64,000 nt of DNA from Bosea sp. 685 (GTDB taxonomy: Bacteria > Pseudomonadota > Alphaproteobacteria > Rhizobiales > Beijerinckiaceae): the NCBI RefSeq assembly GCF_031884435.1, contig NZ_CP134779.1:6016501-6080500 (forward strand), given 5' to 3'. The notes under the pieces are model-generated. The model saw nothing but the letters and a program-made list of their open reading frames with translations, did not search any database and was not told the origin of the DNA. Numbering within the stretch: the first letter of the stretch is position 1; each line of letters starts with the position of its first letter. Position numbers and translations under genes: made by a program. Shown here piece after piece: positions 62,128 through 64,000 of this stretch.

Positions 62128-62799
62128 ATGAATCGGATGGTGACCGTCCCGCCCCTGCCGGCGAAGCGCCGCAAATCGGCGAGCTGGACGCAGGATCCTG
62201 AAGGCGTGCGCCGCGACATCCTCGCGGTGGCGCGCGCCGAATTCGTGGAGAACGGCCTCAGCGGCGCCCGCGTTGACGAGATCGCGGCCAAGACCTCCAA
62301 CAGCAAGCGGATGATCTATTACTATTTCGGCGACAAGGAGGGGCTCTACCGGGCCGTGCTGGAGGAGGCTTATGCCCGCATCCGCACCTTCGAGCGCAGC
62401 CTGGATCTCGCAGCGCTGCCACCGCGCGAGGCGATCGCCACGCTGACGGGCTTCACCTTCGACTATCACGCCGACAATCCGGATTTCGTCCGCCTCGTCA
62501 TGGTCGAGAACATCCACCACGCCCGCCATCTCGCGACCTCCACCAAGATCAGCGTGCTGAACCTCTCGGCGATCGACATGATCCGCGAGGTCTATGAACG
62601 CGGGTTGGCGGAAGGCCTGTTCCGCGAGGGGCTCGACCCGATCGACATCCACCTGACGATCAGCGCCCTGAGCTTCTACAACGTCTCGAACCAGGCCAGC
62701 ATCCGGCAGGTCTTCGGCCATGACATGGCGGCCCCGGAGGCGCGCGAGCGCCGCCGCCGAAGCGCCATCGAAACCGTATTGCGGATGGTCTGTCGCTGA
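62128..62799 (+). CDS. TetR family transcriptional regulator
   Basis: 223 residues from the ATG at 62128. TetR helix-turn-helix: RRDILAVARAEFVENGLSGARVDEIAAKTSNSKRMIYYYFGDKEGLYRAVLEE-type sequence at about 28-80, with the C-terminal ligand/dimer domain (TetR_C, with NPDFVRLVMVENIHHARHL). It is divergent from the importer operon across a palindromic operator, so it probably represses that operon. The ligand is unknown. Confidence 0.9.
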   Translation: MNRMVTVPPLPAKRRKSASWTQDPEGVRRDILAVARAEFVENGLSGARVDEIAAKTSNSKRMIYYYFGDKEGLYRAVLEEAYARIRTFERSLDLAALPPREAIATLTGFTFDYHADNPDFVRLVMVENIHHARHLATSTKISVLNLSAIDMIREVYERGLAEGLFREGLDPIDIHLTISALSFYNVSNQASIRQVFGHDMAAPEARERRRRSAIETVLRMVCR

Positions 62800-62830
62800 C
62801 GGGAAATGATCTGGCGCCTGCACCATCAGC

Positions 62831-63664
62831 TCAGGCCGATTCAGCCAGATTGCGGACCGCGATAACGGTCATCGCGGCGTCGAAGACGGCCTGTGCATGC
62901 TCCAGCGCCGGGGCGCCGCGATTGGGCACCTCGACTGAGAGCGTCACATCGGCCGGGAGCTCGGTCAGCAGATTGTGCAATGGCAGGACGCCTTGCCCCG
63001 GCAATAATCGCCCGCCGCGCGCCTCCTGGATGATCGCCTCGACCGATACGGGCCGATCCGCGCCTGCATCGCAAAGCTGAGCGCTCCTGATGAGATGTGG
63101 CGGCATCTCCCGCAGATCGGCCGGGGTTCCGCCGCCGCGCGTGAGATGCAGCGCATCGACGAGCACGCCGCCATTGGCGCGTTCTGCCTCCAGCACGACC
63201 CGCGCCGCGTCCTGTATGGTTGCCACTTGCCGCCAGGGCATGTTTTCGAGATCGACGCCCAGGCCGAAGCCGGCAGCCAGATCGCAGAGCTCGGCGAAGT
63301 TGGCGACAAGCCGGCCATGCTCGGGATCGTCACCGCAGACGCTCAGCCGCTTCGCTCCGAGTTCGGCCGCGCTTTCGAGAACCTGCGCCAGGCTGACCGG
63401 CGAGAAGCTGCCGTCGATGACGACGAATTCGATATCGTGGACGCGCAGGCCCGTATTCGCGAGCAAAGCCCGCATCGAGGCCATCAGCGCGCTGCCCGGC
63501 CGAATCTCGTAGAACGGGGCGCCCGGGAAAGCCGGGTGGAGCCGCAAACCCACCGTGGCGTAGCCGATCTTCGCGGCAAGGGCGACGAAATCGAGCGGCG
63601 CGACGTCGATCGTGGTGAAATGCGCGATCCCGAGCGGTGGCGGCGAGGCGGATGACGGCTGCAT
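62831..63664 (-). CDS. TIM-barrel sugar phosphate isomerase/epimerase-like enzyme (possible 3-dehydroshikimate dehydratase)
   Basis: 277 residues of the AP-endonuclease-2 TIM-barrel fold: IAHFTTIDVAPLDFVALAAKIGYATVGLRL at the start, VHDIEFVVIDGSF, metal-ligand candidates in GVDLENMPW, LVDALHLTRGG and LSVEVPNRG. Family members are isomerases, epimerases or 3-dehydroshikimate dehydratases (QuiC type). The neighbouring aroQ and shikimate dehydrogenase homologue make a dehydroshikimate dehydratase attractive but unproven. Confidence 0.78.
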   Translation of the reverse strand: MQPSSASPPPLGIAHFTTIDVAPLDFVALAAKIGYATVGLRLHPAFPGAPFYEIRPGSALMASMRALLANTGLRVHDIEFVVIDGSFSPVSLAQVLESAAELGAKRLSVCGDDPEHGRLVANFAELCDLAAGFGLGVDLENMPWRQVATIQDAARVVLEAERANGGVLVDALHLTRGGGTPADLREMPPHLIRSAQLCDAGADRPVSVEAIIQEARGGRLLPGQGVLPLHNLLTELPADVTLSVEVPNRGAPALEHAQAVFDAAMTVIAVRNLAESA

Positions 63665-63685
63665 CAGGATCGCGCCCCTCTCGGC

Positions 63686-64000
63686 TCAGGGCTGAAGCTG
63701 GTCGGACAGGCGGGCGCGCAGATTGGTGCCGGTGCGCAGGATATGCTCACGCAGCTTCTCGCAGGCGTAAGTCCCATCGCGCGCCACCGCGCCCTGCGCG
63801 ATCTCGCTGTGCTCGGCGGCGACATTCCGATCGCCACCCTGCGCCACCAGAAAAACCCGGCGATAGCGATCGTTCAGATTGTGCAGCATGGCGCAGAAAT
63901 TCAGCAGCAGCGGCATGCCGCAGCCCGCGATCAGAGTCATATGGAAGTCGCGATGGGCGTGTTCCCAGGCTTCCAGCGTCGCCGGCGCGCCGGCGACCCG
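63686..64000 (-). CDS. GntR family regulator, FCD domain (5' end outside the window)
   Basis: Only the C-terminal 104 residues are visible; the start lies beyond the right edge. The FCD ligand domain is recognisable from WEHAHRDFHMTLIAGCGMPLLLNFCAML, with the metal-binding Asp/His, and DRNVAAEHSEIAQGAVARDGTYACEKLREHI with two more His. FCD-type GntR proteins respond to organic acids. It lies 21 bp upstream of the TIM-barrel gene on the same strand. Confidence 0.87.
   Translation of the reverse strand, partial: RVAGAPATLEAWEHAHRDFHMTLIAGCGMPLLLNFCAMLHNLNDRYRRVFLVAQGGDRNVAAEHSEIAQGAVARDGTYACEKLREHILRTGTNLRARLSDQLQP

Noticed and set aside
1..64000. CRISPR array, prophage or integrated conjugative element
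   Set aside because: I saw no regularly spaced repeats, cas, integrase, capsid or transfer genes; the only complete mobile element is the IS481 copy.

Overview
The window is about 64% GC, densely coded, alphaproteobacterial chromosome. Gene content and order suggest a member of the Hyphomicrobiales (Rhizobiales), most like Bosea or a close relative. The signs are a Tad/Flp pilus locus with a cpa-type order, trpF-trpB...trpA-accD-folC, a phyR/nepR/ecfG general stress response locus, an AccD lacking most zinc-ribbon cysteines, a rhizobial-type phospholipid N-methyltransferase and many mosaic palindromic intergenic repeats. The genus is an inference; no rRNA or tRNA gene is present.

Layout. 1-12.1 kb: Tad pilus genes. 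The minus strand carries cpaB-cpaC-cpaD-cpaE-cpaF-tadB-tadC (tadC runs off the left edge), preceded by prepilin peptidase cpaA and the 57-residue pilin pilA. On the plus strand are a secretin N-domain protein, an intact IS481-family element and two TadE-like pseudopilins. 12.1-15.4 kb: phosphomannomutase, a retropepsin-like protease and a ribokinase. 15.5-19.3 kb: protocatechuate 3,4-dioxygenase (pcaHG) and a 3-oxoadipate CoA-transferase (CatIJ type), divergent from an IclR regulator with a clear operator. 19.3-30 kb: aldose epimerase, L,D-transpeptidase, hydrolase, aldo/keto reductase, folC, accD, trpA, DUF488, a Phd/VapC toxin-antitoxin pair, a SIMPL protein, trpB and trpF. 30-38 kb: a TAXI binding protein, typA, an aldo/keto reductase and polA.

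38-49 kb is the most interesting part. It holds phyR, nepR, ecfG, two HWE/HisKA_2 sensor proteins (the one coupled to ecfG has a degenerate ATPase domain) and a single-domain receiver with a FAT-GUY-like motif. Seven sites match the EcfG promoter consensus GGAAC-N16/17-CGTT exactly and one matches with a single change. Each lies in the correct orientation upstream of a gene: an AI-2E family permease, a DUF883/holin-like pair, the single-domain receiver, a DUF992 protein, two small proteins that are easily missed, nepR-ecfG and a small anchored protein. I read this as a general-stress-response island whose regulators and targets sit together.

49-55 kb: an SbmA/BacA-type ABC exporter, a Crp/Fnr regulator, a PmtA-like methyltransferase, an FMN reductase, an exported unknown protein and glutaminase. 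55-64 kb: a catabolic cluster with a shikimate dehydrogenase homologue, two Gfo/Idh/MocA dehydrogenases, type II dehydroquinase, a polar-amino-acid-type ABC importer, a TetR regulator with a strong palindrome, a TIM-barrel isomerase-like enzyme and the end of an FCD-type GntR regulator. Together with pcaHG and the CoA-transferase it could feed quinate- or shikimate-like compounds through protocatechuate, but that link is inferred.

Intergenic regions repeatedly carry three palindromic modules in different combinations. The IS481 element has inserted at the CTAG edge of one of them, and a solitary IS481-like end remains between glsA and the aroE homologue.
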